From the NCBI GenBank assembly GCA_963703745.1, contig CAVPFL010000005.1:682001-746000 (forward strand): 64,000 nucleotides of DNA. Direction: 5' to 3'. Positions 1 to 8,246 of this stretch are shown here, piece by piece. The position numbers and the translations under genes were made by a program. The number at the start of each line of letters is the position of its first letter. Position 1 is the stretch's first letter. The notes beneath the pieces are model-generated. The model searched no databases. It saw only the letters and a program-made list of their open reading frames with translations, and was not told the DNA's origin. Origin of the DNA: AP-15 sp963703745 (GTDB taxonomy: Bacteria > Pseudomonadota > Alphaproteobacteria > ATCC43930 > CGMCC-115725).

Positions 1-356
1 TTGGCGAGCCGCGCCAGCGACACCGCCGAAAGCGTGACGTCGTGGTTGGCCAGGTGGACGGCGAAGCCGTCGAACCCGTCCGCGATCGCCGAGCAGGACG
101 GACACCCCGCCGTGTAGTCGGGCCCGAACATGAAGTGATAGACGAGGAGCTGCGATCGCCCTCTGAAGAGGCCTGCCAGCGAGGCGATCCCTTCATCGGT
201 CTCGAAGCGGTACGCCTTGTCGATCCGGACCCACGGCAGCTCCTGACGTCGCCGCGCCAGCTCGTCGCTGCGCCGCGTAAGCTCCTTCTCCGCCTCGAGC
301 AGCTCGAGCCGCGCTGCCAGCCACTCTTCACGTGTCCCGGTTATGTGTCTCGTAAT
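1..356 (-). CDS. DUF899 family thioredoxin-like protein (3' end cut by window edge)
   Basis: Reading the minus strand from 356 to the left edge gives an uninterrupted reading frame of about 118 codons that matches the N-terminal half of DUF899 proteins. It contains the family opening TREEWLAARLELLEAEKEL, then LLVYHFMFGPDY, the CPSC cysteine pair and the ADGFDGF segment. DUF899 proteins have a thioredoxin-like fold; their substrate is not established. The rest of the gene lies outside the window. No ATG, GTG or TTG begins this frame at a sensible place. The best fit is an ATT at 354-356 just downstream of a purine-rich GGAGAGAAGG stretch, so the start is uncertain. The family call is firm. Confidence 0.85.
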   Translation of the reverse strand, partial: MTRHITGTREEWLAARLELLEAEKELTRRSDELARRRQELPWVRIDKAYRFETDEGIASLAGLFRGRSQLLVYHFMFGPDYTAGCPSCSAIADGFDGFAVHLANHDVTLSAVSLARLA

Positions 357-461
357 CGCCCTTCTCTCCGTTCGTCGGGTGCCTCCGTCGTTCGGTCGGT
401 TCTCGATACGACGTGCTGGTTGGTGTTCGTGAGATAGATGAGTACGGGGCATCAAACGGTG

Positions 462-530
462 GGAGTGACAAGTGTGGCGGGATTCAGATGGACTCACTCA
501 TCACGGCCGGGGCGCGCGCGCTCGCGGCGG
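462..530 (+). repeat. Duplicated 5' end of the downstream HTH regulator gene (copy A)
   Basis: This 69-bp stretch matches 1101-1169 at about 60 of 69 positions, and the first 18 bases (GGAGTGACAAGTGTGGCG) are identical. In frame it encodes SDKCGGIQMDSLITAGARALAA, so it corresponds to the start of the regulator at 1127. After 530 the similarity stops and the sequence runs toward the end of the SRPBCC gene. It is best read as the remnant 5' end of a lost paralogue or the scar of a local duplication. Confidence 0.7.
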
Positions 531-563
531 CTCAAGTGCGACGATTTCGAGAGTGGGAAGCAC

Positions 564-1019
564 TCACTCCGGGCCGGTGCGGCCGTGCCAGGGGTCGGGG
601 CCCGGGTCGCGCCCGGCTGCAACCTCGGCCAGCCGGCCGAGGTAATGGGCCCAGCCTTCCGCATGGCCGGCGCATTGCTCGGCACTGGGCAGGCCGGTGT
701 GAGTCAGGCGCAGCAAGGTTCCGTCCGGCTGCTCGATCAGGTCGATCTCAACCAGGCTCGACTCCGGCGGTACCACCTCGCTACCGTCCCAGCCGAAGGT
801 GTAGGCCAGGCGGTGCACCGGCACCACCTCGCGAAATGAGCCGCGAGCGAAGCGCGCGCCGGTGACGTTGACGAGATACAGCCCGCCAAGCTGCGGCTCG
901 ACCTGCGCCTCGGTTCCCATCCAGCGCAGGATCTTCTCCGGATCGGTCAGAAGGGCGAACACCGCGGCGGGCGGCGCCGGTATGTGCGTCTCGCGGCTGA
1001 CGACGAGGGCCTCTTGCAT
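564..1019 (-). CDS. SRPBCC (AHSA1-type START-like) domain protein
   Basis: A 151-residue protein with a single SRPBCC fold. The N-terminal half has the usual HIPAPPAAVFALLTDPEKI opening and a WMGTEA segment; the middle has GGLYLVNVTG and the later strands end in LLRLTHTGL, followed by a long C-terminal helix with GWAHYLGRL. Proteins of this type bind small hydrophobic ligands and are often encoded next to ArsR-like or other small regulators. The start ATG at 1019 follows a good AGGAGAG ribosome site. It is divergent from the HTH regulator at 1127 and lies between the two copies of that gene's 5' end. The ligand cannot be told from sequence. Confidence 0.85.
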   Translation of the reverse strand: MQEALVVSRETHIPAPPAAVFALLTDPEKILRWMGTEAQVEPQLGGLYLVNVTGARFARGSFREVVPVHRLAYTFGWDGSEVVPPESSLVEIDLIEQPDGTLLRLTHTGLPSAEQCAGHAEGWAHYLGRLAEVAAGRDPGPDPWHGRTGPE

Positions 1020-1100
1020 CGGTCTCTCCTATGGTTGCTATCGCCCGCCCCGCCTGAGGCAGAGGATGGAGATAGACTTAGCTCCGGATGCCGAAGCGAT

Positions 1101-1169
1101 GGAGTGACAAGTGTGGCGCGATCGCGATGGACTCGTTGATCACGGCCGCGGCGCGTGCGCTCGCGGCGG
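1101..1169 (+). repeat. Source copy of the duplicated regulator 5' end (copy B)
   Basis: This is the partner of the repeat at 462-530. It covers the last bases before the regulator's ATG (1127) and its first 14 or so codons. The identical part includes 18 bases upstream of the ATG, so any regulatory element there would also be duplicated. Confidence 0.7.
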
Positions 1170-2347
1170 GTGATCCGCTCGGCGCACTGAACCGGGTCGC
1201 CTTGCGCGACGACGCGCCCGCGCTGGCACTTCGCGGCATCGCAATGGCGCAGCTCGGCGATCTCGATCGAGCGAAGGTGCTTCTGCGAAGTGCGGCGCGC
1301 GCCTTCGGCCCAAGAGAGGCCGTGGCCCGCGCGAGATGTGTCGTCGCCGAGGCCGAGATCGCGCTCGTCTCGCGCGACTTGGGCTGGCCTTCGAATGCGC
1401 TCGACGCAGCGCGAGCGACGCTCGAGCAGCATGGCGACCGGGTGAACGCCGCGCATGCGCGGTTTATCGAGGTCCGGCGCCTCCTCCTGATCGGGCGCCT
1501 TGACGAGGCCGAGCGTACTCTCGCCGAGCTCGACCCCACGCCCTTCCCGCCCGCGTCGCGGGCCGCCCATGAGTTGGTCGTTGCGGGGATCGCGATGCGG
1601 CGCCTGCGGACGAAGACAGCCCGCGCGGCACTCGCTCGAGCCGAGCGCGCCGCGCTTGACGCTCGCATCCCCGCGCTGACAGCGGAGGTCGAAAGCGCAG
1701 CTCTCGTGCTGAACACGCCGGCGGCGCGCCTGATTGCGCGTGGTGAGGAGCGATTCCTCCTGCTCGAGGATGTCGAGGCGTTGCAGAAGTCGAAAGCGCT
1801 CGTCGTGGACGCGTGCCGTCATGTCGTGCGTGACGCGAGCACGGTGGTCTCGCTCGCGACCCGCCCGGTATTGTTCGCGCTCGCACGCGCGCTGGGCGAG
1901 GCCTGGCCCGCAGACGTGCCGAGGGACATGCTCGTCGCGCGGGCATTCGGAGCGAAGGCCGCCGATCAATCACATCGCGCGCGGTTGCGGGTCGAAATCG
2001 GTCGGCTTCGCACGGCGCTGCGGACGCTGGCCGGCGTGAGTGCCACGAAGCGAGGGTTTGCGCTGGCGCCGCGCCGCGCATGCGAGGTCGTCGTGCTGGC
2101 GCGGCCCGTCGAAGAGCAGCATGCCGCGGTGCTCGCCTTCCTTGCCGACGGTGAATCGTGGTCGAGCTCGGCCCTGGCGCTGGCACTTGGCGCCAGCCAG
2201 CGCACCGTGCAGCGGGCACTCGACAGGCTTGCGGCAGCAGGTAAGGCGCAGTCGTTTGGTCGCGGGCGAGCGCGTCGTTGGGTGACCCGGCCCGTGCCGG
2301 GGTTCACGACGACCTTGTTACTCCCCGCACCACTGCCGAGCGACTAG
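1127..2347 (+). CDS. TPR-like / winged-helix transcriptional regulator
   Basis: A 406-residue protein. Residues 1 to about 200 are alanine-rich helical pairs resembling TPR repeats (for example GIAMAQLGDLDRAKVLLRSA). The C-terminal part carries a clear helix-turn-helix, SSSALALALGASQRTVQRAL, followed by a basic wing with RGRARRW. It is therefore probably a DNA-binding regulator with a helical sensor or oligomerisation domain. I chose ATG 1127 because the recognisable protein begins there with MDSLITAAARALAAGDPL; an in-frame ATG at 1088 is possible, and neither has a strong ribosome site. A cyclotransferase-like gene follows 9 bp downstream in the same direction, so the two probably form one unit. 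The target genes are unknown. Confidence 0.75.
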   Translation: MDSLITAAARALAAGDPLGALNRVALRDDAPALALRGIAMAQLGDLDRAKVLLRSAARAFGPREAVARARCVVAEAEIALVSRDLGWPSNALDAARATLEQHGDRVNAAHARFIEVRRLLLIGRLDEAERTLAELDPTPFPPASRAAHELVVAGIAMRRLRTKTARAALARAERAALDARIPALTAEVESAALVLNTPAARLIARGEERFLLLEDVEALQKSKALVVDACRHVVRDASTVVSLATRPVLFALARALGEAWPADVPRDMLVARAFGAKAADQSHRARLRVEIGRLRTALRTLAGVSATKRGFALAPRRACEVVVLARPVEEQHAAVLAFLADGESWSSSALALALGASQRTVQRALDRLAAAGKAQSFGRGRARRWVTRPVPGFTTTLLLPAPLPSD

Positions 2348-2356
2348 GATGGAGGC

Positions 2357-3023
2357 ATGATGCGATCAGCGGCCGAAATCCTACGTGAATATGGACCTTT
2401 TCCGGGTGTCGACCATGTGCATGGGGTTACGTTTGACGGTCAGCACGTCTGGTTTGCGTCCGGAAACAAGCTAAGCGCCCTCGATCCCGCAAGCGGGAAG
2501 ACGGTGCGCTCGATCGAACGTCGTCGCGCATGCAGGAACGGCCTTCGACGGCCAGCACCTCTATCAGCTTGCCGAGGATCGCATCCAAAAGATCGATCCG
2601 AAGACCGGCCGTGTGCTGGCCACGATCCCGGCGCCCGGTGGCGGTGGTGACTCGGGCCTCGCGTGGGCCGAAGGAACACTCTGGGTGGGGCAGTATCGGG
2701 AGCGGAAGATCTATCAAATCGATCCCCAAACAGGGGCGATTCTTCGCACCATCGAGTCCAACCGCTTCGTCACCGGGGTCACCTGGATCGACGGCGAACT
2801 CTGGCACGGCACCCGGGAAGGTGACGACAGCGAATTGCGGCGAGTGGATCCTCGAACGGGAGAGGTCCTGGAGAGGCTCGCGATGCCGCCCGGAGTGGGC
2901 GTGTCGGGGCTCGAGACCGATGGCGGCGATAAGTTCTTCTGTGGAGGAGAACGGAGCGGAAAGCTGAGAGTCGTCCGCCGGCCTAGGCGAGTCGCCGCGA
3001 CGGACAGCGGCTCCGAGGCTTAG
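2357..3023 (+). pseudogene. Glutaminyl-peptide cyclotransferase-like beta-propeller protein, frameshifted
   Basis: The gene starts at ATG 2357 after a GGAGG site (2350-2354) and encodes a beta-propeller of the PQQ/glutaminyl-cyclotransferase type, with repeats such as GVTFDGQHVWFASGNKLSAL. The frame is lost after SGKTVRSIER. From about 2519 the protein continues in another frame as NVVAHAGTAFDGQHLY, then KIDPKTGRVLATI and GELWHGTREGDDSELRRVD, to a stop at 3021-3023. One extra A at 2517/2518 explains the change. The two parts together have about the length expected for the family (about 220 residues). It is either a young pseudogene or an assembly error. Confidence 0.75.
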
Positions 3024-3125
3024 CGGGGCGATTCACGGCGCCGAATGCTCTGGAAGGCCCCTTCCCCTTAGGTTAATATGACACTGTAGGGCGCAAAGCC
3101 GTGCGAAATGGGAGGGGACAAAGCT

Positions 3126-5192
3126 ATGCCGCGTAGCATTCGCTCGATCGTACCGGTGGTTCTCGGCTTGTTTTTCCTTTGGGCGATGCCGGTCAAGGCT
3201 GCCGATCCGGAGATCGATCGCCTGCTTCAGAGCCCGGTCGGCAAGGACTGGGTCACCAATGGCGGCAATCTAACCAACGAACGCTATTCGACGCTAAAGC
3301 AGATCGACACGAGCAACGTCAAGCAGCTCAAAGGAGCCTGGATGACCCGCCTCAAGGGCTCGGGCTACGGCGGCAAATATTCGTTCGAGGGGACGCCGCT
3401 GGTCAAGGACGGCGTAATGTATATTGTCACCGGCAACGATGATGTGTTTGCGCTGAACGCCAAGACCGGCGAGTTCTTATGGGAGCGCTGGTCGGGAATC
3501 GACCAGAAGCTCACCAGCGTCTGCTGCGGCTGGGACAATCGCGGGCTGGCGATGGGCGAAGGAATGCTCTACCTCGGCCAGCTCGACGCCAATGTCGTGG
3601 CGCTCGACATCAAGACCGGCAAGGAAGTGTGGAAGACGCCGATCGAAGTCTGGCAAGACGGCTACGGCATCACCAGCGCCCCGCTCTACTATGATGGCAT
3701 TGTGTACAGCGGGATCACCGGCGGTGAGTATGGTGTGCGCGGGCGGCTGACCGCACTCGACGCCAAGACCGGCAAGATCCTATGGCGCTTTTATACCTTG
3801 CCGGGTCCGGGAGAGGTCGGCGCCGATACCTGGCCCGCCGGCAACGATCAATACACGCATGGCGGCGCCGCGATTTGGAATACGCCGGCACTCGACCCGC
3901 AGCTCGGGCTCATTTACTTCTCGGTCGGCAATTGCGGGCCCGATTACAATGGCGCGCCACGCGACGGTGACAATCTGTTCTGCGCTTCGGTCGTCGCTTT
4001 GAACGCCAAAACAGGGCAGCATGTGTGGCACTTCCAGGAGGTCCATCACGACATCTGGGATTATGACGCGGCGAGCCCGGCCTTGCTCTTCGACACCGTT
4101 ATCAACGGCCAGCCGCGCAAAGGGATCGCACAAGCCGGCCGCACCGGCTGGGTCTACATCCTCGACCGCACCAACGGCAAGCCGCTGGTTGGCATCGACG
4201 AACGCCCGGTAGATCAGGAGCCGCGGCAGCACACGGCGAAAACACAACCCTATCCGATCGGCGACGCGATTGTTCCGCAATGCGGCAAGCCGCTGGAGGG
4301 ATACGAAAGATACGGCTGTATCTTCGAGGCTTTCTGGGACGAGCCAACCTTGGTCCAGCCGTCCGGGATCGGCGGGACGAACTGGTCGCCCATGTCATAT
4401 AGCCCGGACACTGGGAATTTTTACGTGCCAGGCACGATCCGCACCAGCGCCTTCGTTCGTTATGGTGAACCTTACAAGAAGGGAGAGCAATATAACGGAG
4501 GCACTCAGGCGGCGCCGATCGGCTCGGCGATGAGCGGCAACTGGACCGCGATCACCGCGACTACCAACAAGATTGCCTGGCAAAAGGATGTCCCGTATCG
4601 CGTTGGCAGCGGCGGCGGCTCGACCACAACGGCCGGTGGCCTCGTTTTCACCGGCGATCCCGCCGGCAACATCCAGGCTCGTGATGCGAAAACTGGCGAG
4701 CTGGTGTGGCAGTTCCAAACGGGCTTCGGCGTCGAGGCACCGCCAATGGTCTACGAGGTCGATGGCGACGAATACATAGCTGTCGCCGCCGGCGGCAATC
4801 AAGGCGTGGGCAGCGCCAATGGCGACGCCGTGTGGGCATTCTCATTAAAGGGGCAAGTGAACCCATTGTGGCCGCCACCGCCGCCGCCGACCGTCGCCGG
4901 ACCTACGGGACCGATTGCCGACGAGACTACCGTCAAAATTGGCGCCAATAACGTCGAGTATCGCTATTTTCCGGGCCGTACTCGAGTCAAGGCTGGAACG
5001 GCAGTGACCTTCACTAACGCCGGCGACACGCCGCATACTGCGACCTCCATTGACAACGGTAAGATCGGGGCCTGGGACACCGGCGTGCTGAATTCGGGCG
5101 AGTCGAAGACTATCACTTTCGACAAGCCGGGCACCTACTATTACATCTGTGCGCCGCATCCGTGGATGTACGGCCAAGTCATAGTCGAGTAA
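3126..5192 (+). CDS. PQQ-dependent alcohol dehydrogenase with C-terminal cupredoxin domain
   Basis: A 688-residue exported quinoprotein. A signal peptide (SIVPVVLGLFFLWAMPVKAA) is followed by an eight-blade propeller of the methanol/ethanol dehydrogenase family. The vicinal cysteines VCCGWDNRG (Cys133-Cys134) that cap PQQ, the GDNL motif with probable catalytic Asp282, and HHDIWDYDAASPALLFD are all present. After a proline linker (WPPPPPPTVAGP) the last 90 or so residues form a type-1 copper domain with the ligand pattern PHTA ... ICAPHPWM (His, Cys, His, Met). No CXXCH haem motif is present, so the copper domain probably takes the place of the usual cytochrome as electron acceptor. ATG 3126 follows GGAGGGG. 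The gene converges on the cytochrome at 5328. Confidence 0.88.
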   Translation: MPRSIRSIVPVVLGLFFLWAMPVKAADPEIDRLLQSPVGKDWVTNGGNLTNERYSTLKQIDTSNVKQLKGAWMTRLKGSGYGGKYSFEGTPLVKDGVMYIVTGNDDVFALNAKTGEFLWERWSGIDQKLTSVCCGWDNRGLAMGEGMLYLGQLDANVVALDIKTGKEVWKTPIEVWQDGYGITSAPLYYDGIVYSGITGGEYGVRGRLTALDAKTGKILWRFYTLPGPGEVGADTWPAGNDQYTHGGAAIWNTPALDPQLGLIYFSVGNCGPDYNGAPRDGDNLFCASVVALNAKTGQHVWHFQEVHHDIWDYDAASPALLFDTVINGQPRKGIAQAGRTGWVYILDRTNGKPLVGIDERPVDQEPRQHTAKTQPYPIGDAIVPQCGKPLEGYERYGCIFEAFWDEPTLVQPSGIGGTNWSPMSYSPDTGNFYVPGTIRTSAFVRYGEPYKKGEQYNGGTQAAPIGSAMSGNWTAITATTNKIAWQKDVPYRVGSGGGSTTTAGGLVFTGDPAGNIQARDAKTGELVWQFQTGFGVEAPPMVYEVDGDEYIAVAAGGNQGVGSANGDAVWAFSLKGQVNPLWPPPPPPTVAGPTGPIADETTVKIGANNVEYRYFPGRTRVKAGTAVTFTNAGDTPHTATSIDNGKIGAWDTGVLNSGESKTITFDKPGTYYYICAPHPWMYGQVIVE

Positions 5193-5327
5193 TTAGCCGA
5201 GCCTGCGCTCGCCGATCTCCGGATCCAGTTTGCCGGCGGCGAGCGAGGCGCTCCGCTGTCGCTGGTCCTCCCGGCGCCGGTGCGATGCTATGTGGAGGTA
5301 AAGCCGATTGAGGGGCGCCGCACTAAA

Positions 5328-5852
5328 TTACTGGCTACGCGAGAACACGATAAAGCCGCCTCGGTTGGGCATCCGCACCTGCGGCAATGTCTGCGCGTTC
5401 ATCACCTCGGCCTCACCGATTATGCCGTTCAGCTCGAGGATATAGGCGGACACCGCATAAACCTCGTCCTGGCTGAGTGATTTCGGGGCATTCAGCGGCA
5501 TCGCTCGGCGTATATAATCGAACAGGGTCGTGGCATAGGGCCAAAAGCTGCCGACCGTTTTTACCGGAGCCTGGTCGCCGCTCAGGCTGCCACGGCCGCC
5601 GACGAGCTGGTCGTTGGGTTTGCCGGCCCCCTTCTCGCCATGGCACGCGACGCATTTTTCAGCGTAGACCGTCTCCCCCTGCTTCGGGGTCCCGCGACCG
5701 GGAGGCAGCCCGGCGCCGTCCGGGCCGATGCTAATGTCCCAAGACGCGATCTCGTCCGGAGAGGCGACCCGACCGAGCCCCGGCCCTTCGGCAAGCGCGG
5801 CCGACGACAGCACGAGCAAGCTCGCAATCACCATGACGAGGCGATTAGGCAT
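5328..5852 (-). CDS. Periplasmic mono-haem c-type cytochrome (SoxC partner)
   Basis: A 174-residue protein with an N-terminal signal peptide (MVIASLLVLSSAALA) and one haem-binding CVACH motif (residues 67-71). The distal methionine is probably in MPLNAP or near the C-terminal QVRMPNRGGF. Its ATG lies 8 bp inside the end of the SoxC-like gene, so the two are translationally coupled. The cytochrome is the likely electron acceptor of that molybdoenzyme. Classical SoxD is a larger di-haem protein, so this pair is closer to a SorAB-type sulfite dehydrogenase or a reduced SoxCD variant. The PQQ-cupredoxin gene ends 135 bp away on the other strand. Confidence 0.85.
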   Translation of the reverse strand: MPNRLVMVIASLLVLSSAALAEGPGLGRVASPDEIASWDISIGPDGAGLPPGRGTPKQGETVYAEKCVACHGEKGAGKPNDQLVGGRGSLSGDQAPVKTVGSFWPYATTLFDYIRRAMPLNAPKSLSQDEVYAVSAYILELNGIIGEAEVMNAQTLPQVRMPNRGGFIVFSRSQ

Positions 5853-7158
5853 AGACGTGCCTCACCTCACCGTTTTCGGCGACGGCCCAGCTGGCGATTC
5901 CATTAAAGTGATAGATCGTCTTCGTGCCGCGTTCCGCTATTAGACGGGCACGGGTCGGCTGAACATAGCCCGACTCGTCTATAGCGCGGCTCTGCAGGAT
6001 TGCGGGGCCGCCATTCCAGCGCCACGCAATCCGGAAGCGGGTCAATGCGTTCGCCAAAACCGGCTCTTGAAGGGCCGCCGGCGCCCAGCTGTTCCCACCA
6101 TCGGCAGAGACATCGACCTTGCTGATCTTGCCGTAGCCGGACCAGGCGAGCCCGGATATCTCGTAGAGCCCTGCTCCCTTCATCGCCAGGCCGGGCGAGG
6201 GACGGGTAATCACCGACTTGGCTTCGATTGGGAAGACAAATTGCAGCGCCTTACCATCGGGCAGCGAGATCGTGTATTTGGACGTCTCGTCCTTTGTCAT
6301 GGTTGGCCCTTCGGTCACCTTGATCCGACGTAGCCACTTGACGTTCATATTGCCTTCATAGCCCGGAAGCAGCAGTCGCAGAGGATAGCCGTTCGACGGC
6401 CGAATGCGCTCGCCGTTCTGATAGAGCGCCAGGATCGCATCATCCATGGCCTTGGCCATCGGTACGCTGCGGCTCATCCCGGCCGCGTCCGCTCCCTCGG
6501 CGAGGATCCACTGCGCCTCTGGGTCGACCGCTGCTTCGTCGAGAAGATCGGCAAGCCGCACCCCGGTCCACTCGGAGCAGGAAATCAGGCCGTGCAGCGC
6601 TTGCACGCCGGCCGCAACCGGTTCCTTCTGATAGAGAGCCCCGCTATTGCCGCCGCATTCGACAAAGGCAACCCGCGACACCATCGGATAGCGACCGAGA
6701 GCTTCGAGCGTAAAGACCAGCGGGCGTTTGACGAGGCCATGGATCAGCAGCCGATGCGCGTCGGGATCGATGTCGGGTATGCCGCTGTGGTGGCGCTCGA
6801 AATGGAGCCCGCTCGGCGTGATCGTTCCGTCGAGGAGGTGGTGCGGAGTGCGCGATGCGCCGGTCCCGGTGGTGCCCGGCGCCGTCGTAGCAGCCCGCAC
6901 GACTTTTGCCTCGAACCGCGAAGGCTGACCATAGTCGACGAAAGGCGACCCCAGTTCGCGCATCCAGGGCTCGACCACAAGCTCGCCCGCTGCGGCCACA
7001 CCAGAGCGGGGTATCAACGCCGCCACACCCCCGGTGGCTGCCGCGCCGAGCAGGCGCCGCCGATCTAAAAGCCCGTTTCCAGCGGCCGGATCGGGCCGCT
7101 CACCCGCCAATTGCTTCTTGTCCACCCCGGTCTTTCCTGAGTCTTGTCCTCGCGACAT
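5845..7158 (-). CDS. soxC: SoxC-like sulfite/sulfane dehydrogenase, molybdopterin subunit
   Basis: A 437-residue protein of the sulfite oxidase family. A Tat-type leader (LLDRRRLLGAAATGGVAAL) directs folded export. The molybdopterin domain has the conserved Mo-ligand cysteine in FVECGGNSGALYQ (Cys168), EWTGVRLADLLDEA and LLLPGYEGNMNVKWLRRI, and the C-terminal dimerisation domain has SGLAWSGYGKISKVDVSADGG shortened here to its hallmark GYGKISKV. The expected reaction is oxidation of sulfite or protein-bound sulfane sulfur in the periplasm. No soxXYZAB genes are in the window, so sulfite detoxification is at least as likely as full thiosulfate oxidation. It forms an operon with the overlapping cytochrome gene. 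Confidence 0.85.
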   Translation of the reverse strand: MSRGQDSGKTGVDKKQLAGERPDPAAGNGLLDRRRLLGAAATGGVAALIPRSGVAAAGELVVEPWMRELGSPFVDYGQPSRFEAKVVRAATTAPGTTGTGASRTPHHLLDGTITPSGLHFERHHSGIPDIDPDAHRLLIHGLVKRPLVFTLEALGRYPMVSRVAFVECGGNSGALYQKEPVAAGVQALHGLISCSEWTGVRLADLLDEAAVDPEAQWILAEGADAAGMSRSVPMAKAMDDAILALYQNGERIRPSNGYPLRLLLPGYEGNMNVKWLRRIKVTEGPTMTKDETSKYTISLPDGKALQFVFPIEAKSVITRPSPGLAMKGAGLYEISGLAWSGYGKISKVDVSADGGNSWAPAALQEPVLANALTRFRIAWRWNGGPAILQSRAIDESGYVQPTRARLIAERGTKTIYHFNGIASWAVAENGEVRHVYA

Positions 7159-7340
7159 GTCAGCCTTACCCCAATCTTTGCGCGTTCTCGATGCTCATGG
7201 GCTGACCAAGGGAAAGTAGCGGAAATAGCTCTCGTCGTTCAGCAATTAAGACAAGTGCCAAGACCTCGCTGAATTAGGCAACGGCAGCGCGCGAGCTCCT
7301 CGGGTGTCGTCAGATCGAAGAGGACCTGCATCGGTCGGCA

Positions 7341-8003
7341 TCAGCGATAAGCGCGCTCGTAGCGAGCGAACACTTCGTTGAATTCGGCGACCGCCGTGCG
7401 CGGGCCTTTGGGGTGCGACCAGATCGCAGAGATGACGGCGAGGAAATCGACACCGGCTTCGACGAGCGGACCGCAATTTTGTTGGGTGATGCCGCCGATC
7501 GCGCAGCACGGCACAACGGTGGTCTCGGTCCAGTCGCGGATCAGCTCGGGGTCGGCACGATGCTTGGTCGCGGTCTTTGTCATGCTCGGAAAGAAAGCGC
7601 CGAAGGCGACGTAGTCGGCACCGGCTTCGGCGGCGGTGATGGCGCGGTCGCGGCTCGCCCCGCAGGTCACCCCGACGATCCGGTCCGGACCCAAGAGCCG
7701 ACGCGCCTCGACGTAGGGCATGTCCTCCTCGCCGACATGCACCCCGTCGCAGTCGAGTTCGGCGGCGAGGTCGGGTCGATCGTTCATTATGAACGCGACG
7801 TCACGATCCTGTGCGATCGGCCTGAGGATTCGCGCGGTGCGCCTCACTATGTCGTCGTCGACTTCCTTGAGGCGTAGCTGCAAACAAGCGACATCGCCGC
7901 CGGCCAGCGCCGCTTCGAGTTCCTTGGCAAAACGGTCGGGGTCTAGCGCGGGCGGCGTGATCAAGTAGAGCCGCGTCGTCGCTCGCGTCTCGTCACCGAG
8001 CAA
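7341..8003 (-). CDS. thiE: Thiamine-phosphate synthase
   Basis: A TIM-barrel protein of about 220 residues that joins the pyrimidine and thiazole halves of thiamine. The sequence shows RLYLITPP at the N-terminus, QLRLKEVDDD, IMNDRPDLAAELDCDGVHVG for phosphate and metal binding, GVTCGASRDRAITAAEAGADY and VPCCAIGGITQQN. The frame is open to 8207, but homology begins near LGDETRATTRLYL. The TTG at 8001-8003 preceded by AAGGGAAAG is the best start. A short coding fragment ends 5 bp upstream. ThiD is also in the window (32.6 kb) but is not linked to this gene. Confidence 0.88.
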   Translation of the reverse strand: MLGDETRATTRLYLITPPALDPDRFAKELEAALAGGDVACLQLRLKEVDDDIVRRTARILRPIAQDRDVAFIMNDRPDLAAELDCDGVHVGEEDMPYVEARRLLGPDRIVGVTCGASRDRAITAAEAGADYVAFGAFFPSMTKTATKHRADPELIRDWTETTVVPCCAIGGITQQNCGPLVEAGVDFLAVISAIWSHPKGPRTAVAEFNEVFARYERAYR

Positions 8004-8007
8004 GGAG

Positions 8008-8115
8008 TCACTCTTTCCCTTGATAGATCTTGACGATCTTCGACAGCATATCGATCGCGTCCTTCTTCGACCGCGGGTTGGGGAAGCGCCATTTCCGGCA
8101 AACGCCCGGCTTTTT
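8008..8115 (-). pseudogene. C-terminal coding fragment of an unidentified gene
   Basis: The minus strand here reads 35 residues ending in NPRSKKDAIDMLSKIVKIYQGKE and a stop at 8008-8010, immediately before the thiE start. The composition looks like a genuine protein C-terminus with a final amphipathic helix. The frame is closed upstream by a TAA inside a run of seven A residues on the coding strand, and no start codon is available. An indel in that run would join it to SPDTGGFAKK. I do not recognise the parent protein. It may be the 3' remnant of a gene once upstream of thiE in an operon. Confidence 0.35.
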
Positions 8116-8246
8116 TTAGCAAAACCGCCGGTGTCAGGCGAGTAGATCGACGCCCCGCGACGCTTGCTACAGATGCGAAAATTCGCGTGCCTGCTGGTCG
8201 CGTTCAAAATAAGGTGAACTCTCTCACTATTTCGGGATCTTCCTTC

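Noticed and set aside
947..1969. Long minus-strand open frame (340 codons)
   Set aside because: It lies opposite the TPR/winged-helix regulator, has a composition expected from reading GC-rich codons backwards, and shows no domain.
7228..7335. Thirty-codon minus-strand frame with several cysteines
   Set aside because: Too short, without ribosome site or known relatives.
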